A DNA stretch of 64,000 bases from Enterobacter bugandensis (GCF_900324475.1 NZ_LT992502.1:1364001-1428000), one strand, 5' to 3'; shown: positions 28,789 to 39,067, numbered from the stretch's first letter. A program made the numbers and translations. Notes: generated by a model not told the origin, from the letters alone.

Positions 28789-29657
28789 TGTCAGTTTTAA
28801 TTAATAAAGATACCAAGGTTATCTGCCAGGGCTTCACCGGTAGCCAGGGGACTTTCCACTCCGAACAGGCGATTGCCTACGGCACGCAGATGGTTGGCGG
28901 CGTAACGCCAGGTAAAGGCGGCACCACGCACCTGGGCCTGCCGGTGTTCAACACCGTGCGTGAAGCGGTAGAAGCGACGGGCGCAACCGCGACCGTGATC
29001 TACGTTCCGGCACCGTTCTGCAAAGACTCCATTCTGGAAGCGATCGACGCAGGCATCAAGCTGATCATCACCATCACCGAAGGCATCCCGACCCTGGATA
29101 TGCTGACCGTGAAGGTGAAGCTGGACGAAGCAGGCGTGCGCATGATCGGCCCGAACTGCCCAGGCGTGATCACTCCGGGCGAATGCAAAATCGGCATCAT
29201 GCCTGGCCACATTCACAAGCCGGGCAAAGTGGGCATCGTTTCCCGTTCTGGTACCCTGACCTATGAAGCGGTTAAGCAGACCACCGACTACGGCTTCGGC
29301 CAGTCCACCTGCGTGGGCATCGGCGGTGACCCAATCCCGGGATCTAACTTCATCGACATCCTGAAGCTGTTCCAGGAAGATCCGCAGACCGAAGCGATCG
29401 TGATGATCGGTGAGATCGGCGGTAGCGCGGAAGAAGAAGCGGCTGCTTATATCAAAGAACACGTGACCAAGCCAGTCGTGGGCTACATCGCGGGCGTGAC
29501 CGCGCCGAAAGGCAAGCGTATGGGCCACGCGGGCGCGATCATCGCCGGTGGTAAAGGTACGGCTGATGAGAAGTTTGCTGCGCTGGAAGCCGCAGGCGTG
29601 AAGACCGTTCGCAGCCTGGCGGATATCGGCGAAGCACTGAAATCCATCATTAAGTAA
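28788..29657 (+). CDS. sucD: Succinyl-CoA synthetase subunit alpha
   Basis: This 289-residue subunit carries the CoA-binding Rossmann region ([17 protein letters not shown]) and the active-site histidine that is phosphorylated, in [11 protein letters not shown] (His about 246). With SucC it makes ATP from succinyl-CoA. It is the last coding gene of the sdh-suc transcript. Confidence 0.98.
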   Translation: MSVLINKDTKVICQGFTGSQGTFHSEQAIAYGTQMVGGVTPGKGGTTHLGLPVFNTVREAVEATGATATVIYVPAPFCKDSILEAIDAGIKLIITITEGIPTLDMLTVKVKLDEAGVRMIGPNCPGVITPGECKIGIMPGHIHKPGKVGIVSRSGTLTYEAVKQTTDYGFGQSTCVGIGGDPIPGSNFIDILKLFQEDPQTEAIVMIGEIGGSAEEEAAAYIKEHVTKPVVGYIAGVTAPKGKRMGHAGAIIAGGKGTADEKFAALEAAGVKTVRSLADIGEALKSIIK

Positions 29658-29742
29658 GTCCTCTCTGCTCCCCGAACGGGGAGCGATGAAGTATAAAAAT
29701 GTCCGTTTCGACATGGTTGGCCGCTGTAAAGCGGCCTTTTTT
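29658..29742 (+). ncRNA. sdhX: Probable SdhX (RybD) small RNA from the sucD 3' UTR
   Basis: In E. coli a small RNA, SdhX, is released from the 3' end of the sdhCDAB-sucABCD mRNA and represses acetate metabolism genes. Here the same place holds a GCTCCCC-GAAC-GGGGAGC hairpin (about 29667-29684), a linker, and a strong terminator. The identification rests on position and architecture; the 5' end is a guess. Confidence 0.55.
29719..29742 (+). terminator. Terminator of the sdh-suc operon
   Basis: GGCCGC-TGTAAA-GCGGCC is followed by six T. The T run reaches the convergent mngR stop codon at 29741. Confidence 0.95.
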
Positions 29743-30460
29743 ATTGCCTGCGTCTGGCGACGAGAGTGAACTTGTAGTCGTCGGTATTGAACACGTTGCG
29801 GCTGTATTCAAACACCCGTCCGTCTTTCAGGAACCCGCGGGAGACTTTTTCCAGGATCGGCTTTGCCGGATCGAGCGACAGCGCGGCGATCGCCTCCTCT
29901 GACGGCATGATCGGCATCAGCTCCTGCTCGCTGCGATCGATAACCAGCTTTTTGATCTGCTCAACGTAGTGATATTTCGAATTCTCCATCACTTCCCAGG
30001 TGAGGTCGGGAAACATGGCCAGCGGCATCCATGTCTCCTCCAGGTTCACCGGCTTCTGCTTGATGAAACGCACGCGCTTAACGTGCCAGACCTTATCTTC
30101 CACGCCAACCGCTAATGTTGCCGCCAGCCGCGCATCGGCTTTCACCACTTCAAAGATTTTGACATCACTGTGCGTATCGACATGACGATCCGCCAGCTTT
30201 TCGTAAAAGCCGGTGAGCTGATAAATATCGTAATTAACGCGCTCCTCTTTTTTTACATAAGAGCCGCTGCCCTGAATACTTTCGATGATCTGCTCATCGG
30301 CGAGCAGTTTCAGGGCCTGCCGCACGGTGACGCGGCTGACGCGAAACGCCTCCTGAAGACTGGACTCCGTCGGCAGCGCGTCTCCGGGTTTTAATTCCCC
30401 GGCGTTGATTTTCTCGCGGAACGCATCGGCTATCTGCCGGTACATCGGTTTGTTGCCCAT
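29741..30460 (-). CDS. mngR: GntR-family repressor of the mannosylglycerate genes
   Basis: This 239-residue regulator has an N-terminal winged helix typical of the GntR/HutC subfamily (PTESSLQEAFRVSRVTVRQAL, about 30-50) and a C-terminal UTRA ligand-binding domain. The divergent location next to mngAB and the agreement with E. coli MngR (also called FarR) give the name. It would repress mngAB until 2-O-alpha-mannosyl-D-glycerate is present. Fatty-acyl effects reported for FarR in E. coli cannot be judged here. Confidence 0.93.
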   Translation of the reverse strand: MGNKPMYRQIADAFREKINAGELKPGDALPTESSLQEAFRVSRVTVRQALKLLADEQIIESIQGSGSYVKKEERVNYDIYQLTGFYEKLADRHVDTHSDVKIFEVVKADARLAATLAVGVEDKVWHVKRVRFIKQKPVNLEETWMPLAMFPDLTWEVMENSKYHYVEQIKKLVIDRSEQELMPIMPSEEAIAALSLDPAKPILEKVSRGFLKDGRVFEYSRNVFNTDDYKFTLVARRRQ

Positions 30461-30513
30461 TTTATCGCGCCTGCTTAATACCTTTTCAGGGAATTATGCA
30501 TTCAACTGATGAT

Positions 30514-30528
30514 TTGTAAATAATACAA
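30514..30528. promoter_or_regulatory. Candidate MngR operator
   Basis: TTGTA-AATAA-TACAA is a perfect 15-base palindrome in the mngR-mngA gap, with a further ATACAAA half-site just downstream. GntR/HutC regulators usually bind AT-rich palindromes of this size near their own promoter. Assignment is inferred. Confidence 0.45.
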
Positions 30529-30550
30529 TTAAAATACAAATTTGGCTTTT

Positions 30551-30566
30551 AGTGAAAGTGATCACA
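30551..30566 (+). promoter_or_regulatory. CRP-like site upstream of mngA
   Basis: AGTGAAAGTGATCACA contains GTGA-6-TCAC, close to the CRP consensus, about 66 bases before the mngA start. Catabolite control would suit a PTS sugar gene. Confidence 0.55.
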
Positions 30567-30631
30567 TAAATGTATTATCAGGTCTGCCAGAATCCTCCCC
30601 AGACAATAACTCTGTATAGGTGAGGATCTTT

Positions 30632-32548
30632 ATGAACCTGACGACTCTGACCGATCCGCGTGCTGTTTGCGTTAAGGCGCAATTTACCCGCCGGGATGAG
30701 GCAATCCGTCAGCTTACGGCGCGGCTGGTGGCGCTGGGCAAAATCGCTGATGCCGATGCGTTTCTGGAGGAGGTGTTTCATCGGGAATCGCTTGGGCCGA
30801 CCGCGCTGGGTGAAGGACTGGCCGTTCCTCACGGTAAATCAGCCGTCGTGAAGGAGGCGGCTTTTGCCGTGGCAACTTTGCGAGAACCGCTTGCATGGGA
30901 AGGCGTGGACGGGCCGGAAGAGGTTGAGCTGGTTTTTCTGCTCGCCATTCCGCCAGCAGAAGCGGGTTCGACCCATATTCAGGTGCTGACGGAGCTGACG
31001 TCTCGCCTGGCGGATGACGATCTCAGGGCGCGCGTGATGGCTGCTACCACGGCGGAAGACGTGCTTGCTGCGCTTGAAGCTGCCCCTGACACGGAAGAGG
31101 CAGCCGTCGCGCTGAATGCCCCGACAATCGTCTGCGTGACCGCCTGTCCGGCCGGGATCGCGCATACCTATATGGCCGCAGAGTACCTGGAAAAAGCGGG
31201 ACGCAAGCTTGGCGTCAACGTGGTGGTCGAAAAGCAGGGGGCGAACGGCATTGAGGGGCGCATCACCGCGCAGCAGCTTCGTGAGGCCAAAGCGTGCATT
31301 TTTGCCGCAGAAGTGGCGATCAAAGAGAGCGAGCGTTTTCAGGGGATCCCCGCCATCTCTGTGCCCGTCGCGGAGCCTCTGCGCCATGCTGAAGCGCTTA
31401 TTGAGCGCGCGCTGGCGCTGCAGCCTGCATCCGATGCGCGTCCTGCGCATGTCGATACCGAAACGAAAAAGAGCGTTAAAACTGAACTCAAGCAGGCACT
31501 TCTCAGCGGTATCTCTTTTGCGGTGCCGCTGATCGTCGCTGGCGGTACGGTGCTGGCCGTGTCGGTACTGCTGGCGCAAATCCTGGGTCTGCAGCACCTG
31601 TTTGACCAGGAAAACTCGTGGCTGTGGATGTACCGCAAGCTTGGCGGCGGCATGCTCGGCATTCTGATGGTACCTGTTCTGGCGGCCTATACCGCGTATT
31701 CGCTGGCGGATAAACCTGCGCTGACGCCGGGCTTTGCGGCCGGTCTTGCTGCCAATATGATCGGCTCCGGTTTTCTGGGCGCTATCGTCGGTGGGCTGAT
31801 CGCGGGCTATCTGATGCGCTGGGTGAAAAACCACATCCGGCTCAGTAGCCGCTACAACGGCTTTCTGACCTTTTATCTCTATCCGGTAATTGGCGTGCTG
31901 GGCGCGGGCAGCCTGATGCTGTTTGTGATTGGCGAACCGGTGGCCTGGCTCAATAACACGCTCACCGTCTGGCTTAACGGACTCTCCGGCGCGAATGCGC
32001 TGCTTCTGGGGGCAATCCTCGGGTTTATGTGCTCATTCGATTTGGGTGGCCCGGTCAACAAAGCCTCTTACGCGTTTTGCCTGGGGGCGATGGCGAACGG
32101 CGTTTATGGTCCTTACGCAATCTTTGCCTCCGTCAAAATGGTATCGGCCTTTACCGTGACAGCGTCGACGATGCTGGCGCCGAAGCTGTTTAAACCGTTT
32201 GAAATTGAAACCGGTAAATCAACGTGGCTGCTCGGCCTGGCGGGCATTACCGAAGGGGCGATCCCGATGGCGATTGAAGATCCGCTTCGCGTCATTGGCT
32301 CATTTGTGCTCGGCTCCATGGTAACAGGCGCGGCTGTCGGTGCGATGGGGATCGGGTTGTCTACCCCGGGGGCCGGGATTTTCTCTCTCTTTTTACTTCA
32401 CGATGCCGGGTTGGGCGGTGTGGTTGCGGCGGCGGGCTGGTTTGGCGCGGCGCTGGCGGGGACCGCTGTCTCCACGTTTGTTCTGCTGCTCTGGCGACGC
32501 CAGGCGGTAAAAAAGGGCAAGTACCTCACAGAAGACGCCATACCGTAA
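30632..32548 (+). CDS. mngA: PTS permease EIIABC for 2-O-alpha-mannosyl-D-glycerate
   Basis: This 638-residue fused fructose-family PTS transporter has an EIIA domain (about 5-150, active histidine in GLAVPHGK), an EIIB domain (about 165-260, active cysteine in VCVTACPAGIAHTYMAAEYL) and a membrane EIIC domain (about 290-630). It imports and phosphorylates mannosylglycerate. I start it at MNLTTLTD (30632), six bases after GAGG; a GTG four codons earlier is also in frame. E. coli MngA is annotated as 658 residues with a longer N-terminus. Confidence 0.94.
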   Translation: MNLTTLTDPRAVCVKAQFTRRDEAIRQLTARLVALGKIADADAFLEEVFHRESLGPTALGEGLAVPHGKSAVVKEAAFAVATLREPLAWEGVDGPEEVELVFLLAIPPAEAGSTHIQVLTELTSRLADDDLRARVMAATTAEDVLAALEAAPDTEEAAVALNAPTIVCVTACPAGIAHTYMAAEYLEKAGRKLGVNVVVEKQGANGIEGRITAQQLREAKACIFAAEVAIKESERFQGIPAISVPVAEPLRHAEALIERALALQPASDARPAHVDTETKKSVKTELKQALLSGISFAVPLIVAGGTVLAVSVLLAQILGLQHLFDQENSWLWMYRKLGGGMLGILMVPVLAAYTAYSLADKPALTPGFAAGLAANMIGSGFLGAIVGGLIAGYLMRWVKNHIRLSSRYNGFLTFYLYPVIGVLGAGSLMLFVIGEPVAWLNNTLTVWLNGLSGANALLLGAILGFMCSFDLGGPVNKASYAFCLGAMANGVYGPYAIFASVKMVSAFTVTASTMLAPKLFKPFEIETGKSTWLLGLAGITEGAIPMAIEDPLRVIGSFVLGSMVTGAAVGAMGIGLSTPGAGIFSLFLLHDAGLGGVVAAAGWFGAALAGTAVSTFVLLLWRRQAVKKGKYLTEDAIP

Positions 32549-32572
32549 AAACTCACAAAACAGGAAACGAAG

Positions 32573-35203
32573 ATGAAAGCTGTATCTCGCGTTCATATCA
32601 CGCCGCATATGCACTGGGACCGTGAGTGGTACTTCACCACTGAAGAGTCGCGCATTCTTCTGGTCAATAATATGGAAGAGATCCTGACCCGCCTGGAGCA
32701 GGACGACGAGTATAAATATTACGTCCTTGATGGCCAGACGGCGGTGCTGGAAGATTATTTTGCCGTCGTGCCCGAAAACCGCGCACGGGTAAAGGCGCTT
32801 GTGGAGCGCGGAAAACTGATTATCGGCCCCTGGTATACCCAGACCGATACCACGATTGTCAGCGGCGAGTCGATTGTCCGCAACCTGATGTACGGCATCC
32901 GGGACTGTATGGCGTTCGGCGAGCCGATGAAGATCGGCTATCTGCCGGATTCGTTTGGTATGTCCGGCCAGCTTCCGCATATCTATAACGGATTTGGCAT
33001 TACCCGGACGATGTTCTGGCGCGGCTGCTCGGAACGACACGGGACCGATAAAACCGAATTTCTCTGGCAGAGCCAGGACGGCAGTGAAGTCACGGCGCAG
33101 GTGCTGCCGCTGGGCTACGCGATTGGTAAGTACTTACCGGAGGACGAAGCCGGCCTGCGAAAACGGCTCGACAGCTATTTCGACGTTCTGGAAAAGGCCT
33201 CCGTCACCAAAGAGATTTTGCTGCCCAACGGTCACGATCAGATGCCGCTGCAGCAGAACATTTTCTCCGTGATGGATAAGCTGCGTGAAATCTATCCGCA
33301 GCGTCAATTTGTAATGAGCCGCTTTGAAGAGGTGTTTGACCACATTGAGGCACGCCGCGATGAACTGGCGACCCTGAAAGGGGAGTTTATCGACGGGAAA
33401 TACATGCGCGTGCACCGGACAATCGGCTCCACGCGCATGGATATCAAAATTGCCCATGCGCGTATTGAGAACAAAATTGTCAACATCCTCGAACCGCTGG
33501 CGACGCTTGCATGGACGCTGGGCTTCGATTATCACCACGGCCTGCTGGAGAAGATGTGGAAAGAGATCCTTAAAAACCACGCTCACGACAGCATCGGCTG
33601 CTGCTGCAGCGACAAGGTGCATCGTGAGATTGTCTCTCGTTTTGAACTGGCTGAAGACATGGCAGATAACCTGGTGCGTTTCTATATGCGCAAGATTGTC
33701 GACAACATGCCGCAAAGCGACGCCGACAAACTGGTGATGTTCAACCTGATGCCCTGGCCGCGTGAAGAGGTGATGAACACCACGATTCGACTGCGCGCCA
33801 GCCAGTTCCGTCTGTTGGATGATAAAGGCAACGAGATCCCGTATTTCATTCGCAGCGCGCGCGAGCTGGACCCTGGTCTCATTGACCGGCAGATTGTCCA
33901 TTACGGTAATTATGAGCCGTTTATGGAGTTTGATATTCAGATCAGCCAGATACTGCCGTCGATGGGCTACCGTACGCTGTTTATCGAGCCAAACGTGGCC
34001 GGGAAGGTGGTCTCTCCGGTGATAAACACCGAATCCTTGCTCGAAAACGCCTTCTGGCAGATTGATTTAAATAACGACGGTACGCTGCGCCTGCGCGACA
34101 AAGAAACCGGGCTGATTTATGACCGGGTGCTGGAAATCGAAGAGAGTTCGGATGATGGCGATGAGTACGACTACTCGCCTTCGCGGGAAGAGTGGAGACT
34201 CACTTCAGCGCAGGGCGAGCATCAGGTCGAGGTTATACACGAAGGCTGGCAGAGCAGGGCGGTGATTCGCCATCAGATCGCGGTACCGGCTAATCTGGCC
34301 GAACGCGCGGCGGGTCAGCGAAACGGGTCTCTCGGCGCTGAGGTTGAAATCACGCTTAGCCACCACAGCAGACGTATTGATGTGGCGGTGCGTCTGGATA
34401 ATCAGGCTGACGACCACCGCGTTCGCGTGCTGATCCCAACGCCGTTTACAACCCAGGGCGTGTTAGCGGATACGCAGTTTGGCACCCTCACTCGTCCGGT
34501 GCAGGATGCGGCGATGGAAAACTGGCAGGAGGAGGGGTGGAAAGAAGCGCCGGTTCCCGTCTGGAATTTACTCAACTATGCCGTCCTGCAGGAAAAACGA
34601 AACGGGCTTGCGCTGTTCACCGAAGGACTACGCGAGTTTGAAGTAGTAGGCGAGAATAAAAAAGCCTTTGCCCTGACCCTGCTGCGCGGCGTGGGGTTAC
34701 TCGGGAAAGAAGATTTGCTGTTGCGCCCCGGTAGGCCTTCAGGAATCAAAATGCCTGTTCCTGACTCCCAGGTGCGCGGTTCGTTAAGCTGTCGCTTTAG
34801 CCTTTTCAGCTTCAGTGGTACGCCGGAAAACGCGGGCGTCGCGCAGCAGGCTAAATCGTGGTTAACGCCGGTGCAGTGCTATAACAAAATTCCCTGGGAC
34901 GCGATGAAGCTTAATCGCTCGTCGTTTACCACGCCGGAAAGTTACAGCCTGCTGGCGCTTTCGCCCTCGGGATGCGTGCTCAGTACGCTCAAAAAGGCTG
35001 AAGATCGAGACGAGCTCATTCTTCGTCTGTTCAACCCTTCCGAGTCCAGCGCATGTGACGCGACGTTATCCGTGGGTCCGACCGTGAAACGGTGCTGCGA
35101 AACGGACATGAATGAACGGATAATAGACAATCGTGAAGAAGAGGGCATCGTCGGGGCGTTCAGACCGGGACAGTCACGAACCTTCAGCATTCTTCTTGCC
35201 TGA
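32573..35203 (+). CDS. mngB: Alpha-mannosidase MngB
   Basis: This 876-residue glycoside hydrolase family 38 enzyme (E. coli 877) cleaves 6-phospho-mannosylglycerate to mannose 6-phosphate and glycerate in the cytoplasm. The N-terminal metal-site [10 protein letters not shown] and the nucleophile region [10 protein letters not shown] are present, as is the metal-binding [16 protein letters not shown]. It lies 24 bases after mngA and is followed by a terminator. Confidence 0.95.
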   Translation: MKAVSRVHITPHMHWDREWYFTTEESRILLVNNMEEILTRLEQDDEYKYYVLDGQTAVLEDYFAVVPENRARVKALVERGKLIIGPWYTQTDTTIVSGESIVRNLMYGIRDCMAFGEPMKIGYLPDSFGMSGQLPHIYNGFGITRTMFWRGCSERHGTDKTEFLWQSQDGSEVTAQVLPLGYAIGKYLPEDEAGLRKRLDSYFDVLEKASVTKEILLPNGHDQMPLQQNIFSVMDKLREIYPQRQFVMSRFEEVFDHIEARRDELATLKGEFIDGKYMRVHRTIGSTRMDIKIAHARIENKIVNILEPLATLAWTLGFDYHHGLLEKMWKEILKNHAHDSIGCCCSDKVHREIVSRFELAEDMADNLVRFYMRKIVDNMPQSDADKLVMFNLMPWPREEVMNTTIRLRASQFRLLDDKGNEIPYFIRSARELDPGLIDRQIVHYGNYEPFMEFDIQISQILPSMGYRTLFIEPNVAGKVVSPVINTESLLENAFWQIDLNNDGTLRLRDKETGLIYDRVLEIEESSDDGDEYDYSPSREEWRLTSAQGEHQVEVIHEGWQSRAVIRHQIAVPANLAERAAGQRNGSLGAEVEITLSHHSRRIDVAVRLDNQADDHRVRVLIPTPFTTQGVLADTQFGTLTRPVQDAAMENWQEEGWKEAPVPVWNLLNYAVLQEKRNGLALFTEGLREFEVVGENKKAFALTLLRGVGLLGKEDLLLRPGRPSGIKMPVPDSQVRGSLSCRFSLFSFSGTPENAGVAQQAKSWLTPVQCYNKIPWDAMKLNRSSFTTPESYSLLALSPSGCVLSTLKKAEDRDELILRLFNPSESSACDATLSVGPTVKRCCETDMNERIIDNREEEGIVGAFRPGQSRTFSILLA

Positions 35204-35220
35204 AAACCGCTGACACGATC

Positions 35221-35248
35221 AAAAGGCCGCAGAGTTTGCGGCCTTTTT
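35221..35248 (+). terminator. Intrinsic terminator after mngB
   Basis: AAAAGGCCGCA / TGCGGCCTTTTT with a five-base loop and a T run lies 17 bases after the mngB stop. Confidence 0.94.
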
Positions 35249-35399
35249 TCATTAAATAGTCACGCTTCGGTGTTAACTTCCGGGATAATAAAAGTAAATT
35301 AAATGTAATTTCTAAGAGTTGCAAAAACAGAATGGAAAAATAAACTGGCCCAGCTACGCTTATTGTTTGTCCCGCTTCGATAGGGCATTTTTCTCTCGC

Positions 35400-35414
35400 G
35401 TTAATTAAAATCAC
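35400..35414 (+). promoter_or_regulatory. ArcA-like site upstream of cydA
   Basis: GTTAATTAAAATCAC matches about 10 of 15 positions of the ArcA-P consensus. ArcA activation of cydAB at low oxygen is established in E. coli; this particular match is only suggestive. The surrounding 680-base gap (35204-35883) is very AT-rich and appears to be wholly regulatory apart from the short frame at 35817. Confidence 0.35.
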
Positions 35415-35532
35415 TTCTGTTTATATTTTTTTTGGTCTTCGATAACCAATCGCATCTTTGCATGCACATATCATTAACATGGTTTTTACCATTCTCACCG
35501 CAGCTAAACATGATTAACATCAAGACCGGTTT

Positions 35533-35546
35533 TTGATTTAAATCAA
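35533..35546 (+). promoter_or_regulatory. FNR box upstream of cydA
   Basis: TTGAT-TTAA-ATCAA is a perfect match to the FNR consensus TTGAT-N4-ATCAA. FNR represses cydAB under strict anaerobiosis in E. coli. It lies about 340 bases before the cydA start, which fits the long leader and several promoters of that gene in E. coli. Confidence 0.75.
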
Positions 35547-35816
35547 AGTTTAATGCTTGGAAAAAGATGCCGAAAAGCGCTAAATTGTCCCCGATCAAAA
35601 TGGCCGAAAAGTGGTAATTTTGCTATAAATTGATCGCCGTCGAAAAACGTAAATGTGATTCAATAAAAACCTGTTTATTGTAAGGGTTTTGCAGCGTATT
35701 ATATTTGCGGGATCAATTTGAGTTTTTTATTAACCTATTTGTAACCTGTCGTCATCGTTTTTATCCTTCTCCAGGGTAATAACGACGACCAGGATGCGAA
35801 TAATTTGTATTGGGGC

Positions 35817-35870
35817 ATGCGTGTGAATCTCTTTCTGACGGGGTTCACTCTCGGAGTCTTCATGCGATGA
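35817..35870 (+). CDS. Possible 17-residue leader peptide upstream of cydA
   Basis: The frame [17 protein letters not shown] ends with a TGA 13 bases before the cydA ATG. It is hydrophobic. A GGGG lies one base from the ATG but seven bases from the in-frame GTG (codon 3), so initiation at GTG is also plausible. Its stop sits close to the cydA ribosome-binding site AAGGAG, so its translation could affect cydA. It may instead be chance. Confidence 0.3.
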   Translation: MRVNLFLTGFTLGVFMR

Positions 35871-35883
35871 GCAAGGAGTCATA

Positions 35884-37452
35884 ATGTTAGACGTAGTCGA
35901 ACTGTCGCGCTTACAGTTTGCCTTGACCGCGATGTACCACTTCCTGTTTGTGCCGCTGACGCTCGGTATGGCGTTCCTGCTGGCAATTATGGAAACGGTT
36001 TACGTCCTCTCCGGCAAACAGATTTATAAAGATATGACCAAGTTCTGGGGCAAGTTGTTCGGTATCAACTTCGCGCTGGGCGTGGCAACCGGTTTGACCA
36101 TGGAGTTCCAGTTCGGGACTAACTGGTCTTACTATTCCCACTATGTAGGGGATATCTTCGGTGCGCCGCTGGCCATTGAAGGCCTGATGGCCTTCTTCCT
36201 CGAATCCACCTTTGTAGGTCTGTTCTTCTTCGGTTGGGACCGTCTGGGTAAAGTTCAGCACATGGCCGTAACCTGGCTGGTGGCATTAGGTTCGAACCTG
36301 TCCGCGCTTTGGATCCTGGTGGCGAACGGCTGGATGCAGAACCCGATCGCGTCTGACTTCAACTTCGAAACCATGCGTATGGAGATGGTCAGCTTTGCCG
36401 AGCTGGTCCTGAACCCGGTTGCTCAGGTTAAATTTGTTCACACCGTGGCATCTGGCTACGTGTGCGGCGCGATGTTCGTGTTGGGTATTAGCTCCTACTA
36501 TATGCTGCGCGGTCGTGACTTCGCGTTTGCCAAGCGCTCCTTTGCTATCGCTGCAAGCTTCGGTATGGCTGCAATCCTCTCCGTTATCGTTCTGGGTGAT
36601 GAATCCGGTTACGAAATGGGTGACGTGCAGAAAACCAAACTGGCCGCTATCGAAGCCGAATGGGAAACCCAACCGGCGCCTGCTGCCTTTACGCTGTTCG
36701 GTATTCCCGATCAGGACGCGCAGGAAAACCGCTTCGCCATCCAAATCCCTTACGCGCTGGGTATCATCGCAACCCGTTCTGTCGATAAGCAGGTAACGGG
36801 TCTGAAGGAGCTGATGGTTCAGCACGAAGAGCGTATCCGTAACGGTATGAAGGCTTACTCGCTGCTGGAACAGCTGCGTGCCGGCTCTACCGATCAGGCC
36901 GTTCGCGATCAATTTAACGACGTGAAGAAAGACCTGGGCTACGGTTTGTTGCTGAAACGTTATACCCCGAACGTTTCTGATGCGACGGAAGCACAGATTC
37001 AGATGGCGACCAAAGACTCGATTCCACGCGTTGCGCCACTGTACTTCGCATTCCGTATCATGGTGGGCTGCGGCATCATCATGCTGCTGATCATTGCGGC
37101 GTCCTTCTGGTCCGTGATTCGTAACCGCATCGGCGAGAAAAAATGGCTGCTGCGCACCGCGCTGTACGGTATTCCACTGCCGTGGATCGCGATTGAATCC
37201 GGCTGGTTTGTAGCGGAGTATGGCCGTCAGCCATGGGCGATTGGTGAGGTACTGCCAACGGCGGTCGCGAACTCTTCCCTGACGGCAGGCGACCTGATCT
37301 TCTCCATGCTGCTGATCTGTGGTCTGTACACCCTGTTCCTGGTGGCTGAACTGTTCCTGATGTTCAAGTTCGCGCGCCTTGGCCCAAGCAGCCTGAAAAC
37401 CGGTCGCTATCACTACGAGCAGTCCACTGCGACTACTCAGCCGGCACGCTAA
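35884..37452 (+). CDS. cydA: Cytochrome bd-I ubiquinol oxidase subunit I
   Basis: This 522-residue membrane protein, the same length as in E. coli, contains haem ligands recognisable by position: His19 (AMYHFLF) for b595, the histidine of KFVHTVASG (about 186) and the methionine of AFRIMVG (about 393) for b558. A quinol-binding Q-loop and the GRQPW motif follow. It oxidises ubiquinol with high oxygen affinity and makes a proton gradient. It begins the cydABX-ybgE unit; an AAGGAG ribosome-binding site precedes the ATG. Confidence 0.98.
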   Translation: MLDVVELSRLQFALTAMYHFLFVPLTLGMAFLLAIMETVYVLSGKQIYKDMTKFWGKLFGINFALGVATGLTMEFQFGTNWSYYSHYVGDIFGAPLAIEGLMAFFLESTFVGLFFFGWDRLGKVQHMAVTWLVALGSNLSALWILVANGWMQNPIASDFNFETMRMEMVSFAELVLNPVAQVKFVHTVASGYVCGAMFVLGISSYYMLRGRDFAFAKRSFAIAASFGMAAILSVIVLGDESGYEMGDVQKTKLAAIEAEWETQPAPAAFTLFGIPDQDAQENRFAIQIPYALGIIATRSVDKQVTGLKELMVQHEERIRNGMKAYSLLEQLRAGSTDQAVRDQFNDVKKDLGYGLLLKRYTPNVSDATEAQIQMATKDSIPRVAPLYFAFRIMVGCGIIMLLIIAASFWSVIRNRIGEKKWLLRTALYGIPLPWIAIESGWFVAEYGRQPWAIGEVLPTAVANSSLTAGDLIFSMLLICGLYTLFLVAELFLMFKFARLGPSSLKTGRYHYEQSTATTQPAR

Positions 37453-37467
37453 GACAGGAGTCATCAA

Positions 37468-38607
37468 ATGATCGATTATGAAGTATTGCGTTTTATCTGG
37501 TGGCTGCTGGTTGGCGTTCTGCTGATCGGTTTCGCCGTCACGGATGGTTTCGACATGGGGGTGGGGATGCTCACCCGTTTCCTCGGTCGTAATGACACCG
37601 AGCGTCGAATCATGATTAACTCCATCGCCCCTCACTGGGACGGTAACCAGGTGTGGCTGATCACCGCAGGCGGCGCGCTGTTCGCTGCCTGGCCGATGGT
37701 CTACGCGGCTGCGTTCTCCGGCTTCTATGTGGCGATGATTCTGGTGCTAGCCTCTTTATTCTTCCGTCCGGTCGGTTTCGACTACCGTTCCAAGATTGAA
37801 GATACCCGCTGGCGCAACATGTGGGACTGGGGCATCTTCATTGGTAGCTTCGTTCCACCGCTGGTGATTGGTGTGGCATTCGGTAACCTGCTGCAGGGCG
37901 TACCGTTCCACCTCGATGAATACATGCGTCTTTACTACACCGGCAACTTCTTCCAGTTGCTGAATCCGTTTGGCCTGCTGGCCGGTGTGGTGAGCGTGGC
38001 GATGATCATCACTCAGGGCGCAACTTACCTGCAGATGCGTACTGTGGGTGAACTGCACCTGCGTTCCCGTGCTACTGCTCAGGTGGCGGCACTGGTGACG
38101 CTGGTTTGCTTCGCTCTGGCAGGCGTGTGGGTGGTGTACGGTATTGATGGCTACGTGGTGACGTCTGCGATTAACCACTCGGCACCGTCTAACCCGCTGA
38201 CCAAAGAAGTGGCGCGTCAGGCTGGTGCATGGCTGGTGAACTTCAACAATACCCCTGCGCTGTGGGCGATCCCGGCTCTGGGCGTGCTGCTGCCGCTGCT
38301 GACCGTGCTGACGTCTCGTCTGGAGAAAGGTGCTCTGGCATTCGTGTTCTCTTCACTGACGCTGGCATGCATCATCCTGACGGCGGGTATTGCCATGTTC
38401 CCATTCGTCATGCCATCCAGCACCATGCTGAATGCTAGCCTGACCATGTGGGATGCAACCTCCAGCCATATGACGCTGAACTTAATGACTTACGTTGCTT
38501 GCGTGTTCGTTCCGATTGTTCTGGCATACACCATCTGGTGTTACTGGAAAATGTTCGGTCGTATCACCAAAGAACATATCGAAAGCAACACCCACTCTAT
38601 GTACTAA
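37468..38607 (+). CDS. cydB: Cytochrome bd-I ubiquinol oxidase subunit II
   Basis: This 379-residue polytopic subunit begins MIDYEVLRFIWWLLVGVLLI and includes the conserved TDGFDMGVGML and NSIAPHWDGNQVWLI motifs. It pairs with CydA. It starts 15 bases after the cydA stop. Confidence 0.98.
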   Translation: MIDYEVLRFIWWLLVGVLLIGFAVTDGFDMGVGMLTRFLGRNDTERRIMINSIAPHWDGNQVWLITAGGALFAAWPMVYAAAFSGFYVAMILVLASLFFRPVGFDYRSKIEDTRWRNMWDWGIFIGSFVPPLVIGVAFGNLLQGVPFHLDEYMRLYYTGNFFQLLNPFGLLAGVVSVAMIITQGATYLQMRTVGELHLRSRATAQVAALVTLVCFALAGVWVVYGIDGYVVTSAINHSAPSNPLTKEVARQAGAWLVNFNNTPALWAIPALGVLLPLLTVLTSRLEKGALAFVFSSLTLACIILTAGIAMFPFVMPSSTMLNASLTMWDATSSHMTLNLMTYVACVFVPIVLAYTIWCYWKMFGRITKEHIESNTHSMY

Positions 38608-38621
38608 GTAAGGAGCTGAAT

Positions 38622-38735
38622 ATGTGGTATTTCGCATGGATTTTAGGGACGCTTCTTGCCTGTGCTTTTGGTGTCATCACTGCCCTGGCGCTTGAGCACG
38701 TCGAAGCGACCAAAGCGGGTGAAGAAAAACACTGA
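38622..38735 (+). CDS. cydX: Cytochrome bd-I accessory subunit CydX
   Basis: This 37-residue single-span peptide starts MWYFAWILGTLLACAFGVIT and contains the conserved Trp6 and a C-terminal Glu-rich tail. CydX stabilises the haems of CydAB. An AAGGAG ribosome-binding site lies seven bases upstream. Its stop overlaps the ybgE start (TGATG). Confidence 0.95.
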   Translation: MWYFAWILGTLLACAFGVITALALEHVEATKAGEEKH

Positions 38736-39025
38736 TGAATATTATCGCGAAGCTTTACGCGGTAATGGATAAGCGCCCGTTAAGGGCGCTTTCTTTAGTG
38801 ATGGCATTACTGCTGGCAGGCTGTATCTTCTGGGACCCGTCGCGCTTTGCGGCAAAGACCAGCGAGCTTGAGATCTGGCACGGCTTCCTCATCATGTGGG
38901 CAGTGTGTGCCGGGGTGATCCACGGCGTGGGCTTTCGTCCGAAAGCCGTTCACTGGCAGGGAATTTTTTGCCCGCTGATTGCCGATCTGGTGCTTCTCGC
39001 CGGTTTGATTTTCTTCTTCTTCTGA
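38735..39025 (+). CDS. ybgE: YbgE, cyd operon membrane protein
   Basis: This 96-residue protein with three hydrophobic segments (for example SLVMALLLAGCIFW and LIADLVLLAGLIFFFF) matches the YbgE family that follows cydX in enterobacteria. Its role is not established; deletion in E. coli has little effect. Coupled to cydX by a TGATG overlap. Confidence 0.9.
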   Translation: MNIIAKLYAVMDKRPLRALSLVMALLLAGCIFWDPSRFAAKTSELEIWHGFLIMWAVCAGVIHGVGFRPKAVHWQGIFCPLIADLVLLAGLIFFFF

Positions 39026-39047
39026 ATAAGAAATGTCCGTTAACGTT

Positions 39048-39067
39048 ATGGGCTTACCCGAGCCCAT
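39048..39067. other. Hairpin after ybgE
   Basis: ATGGGCT-TACCCG-AGCCCAT pairs over seven bases and is followed by AAAAATTT rather than a T run. It may mark the end of the cyd transcript or let some transcription continue into ybgC. Confidence 0.35.

Noticed and set aside
36286..37635. Minus-strand open frame of 449 codons opposite cydA-cydB
   Set aside because: Spans the junction of two real genes on the other strand and shows no motif.
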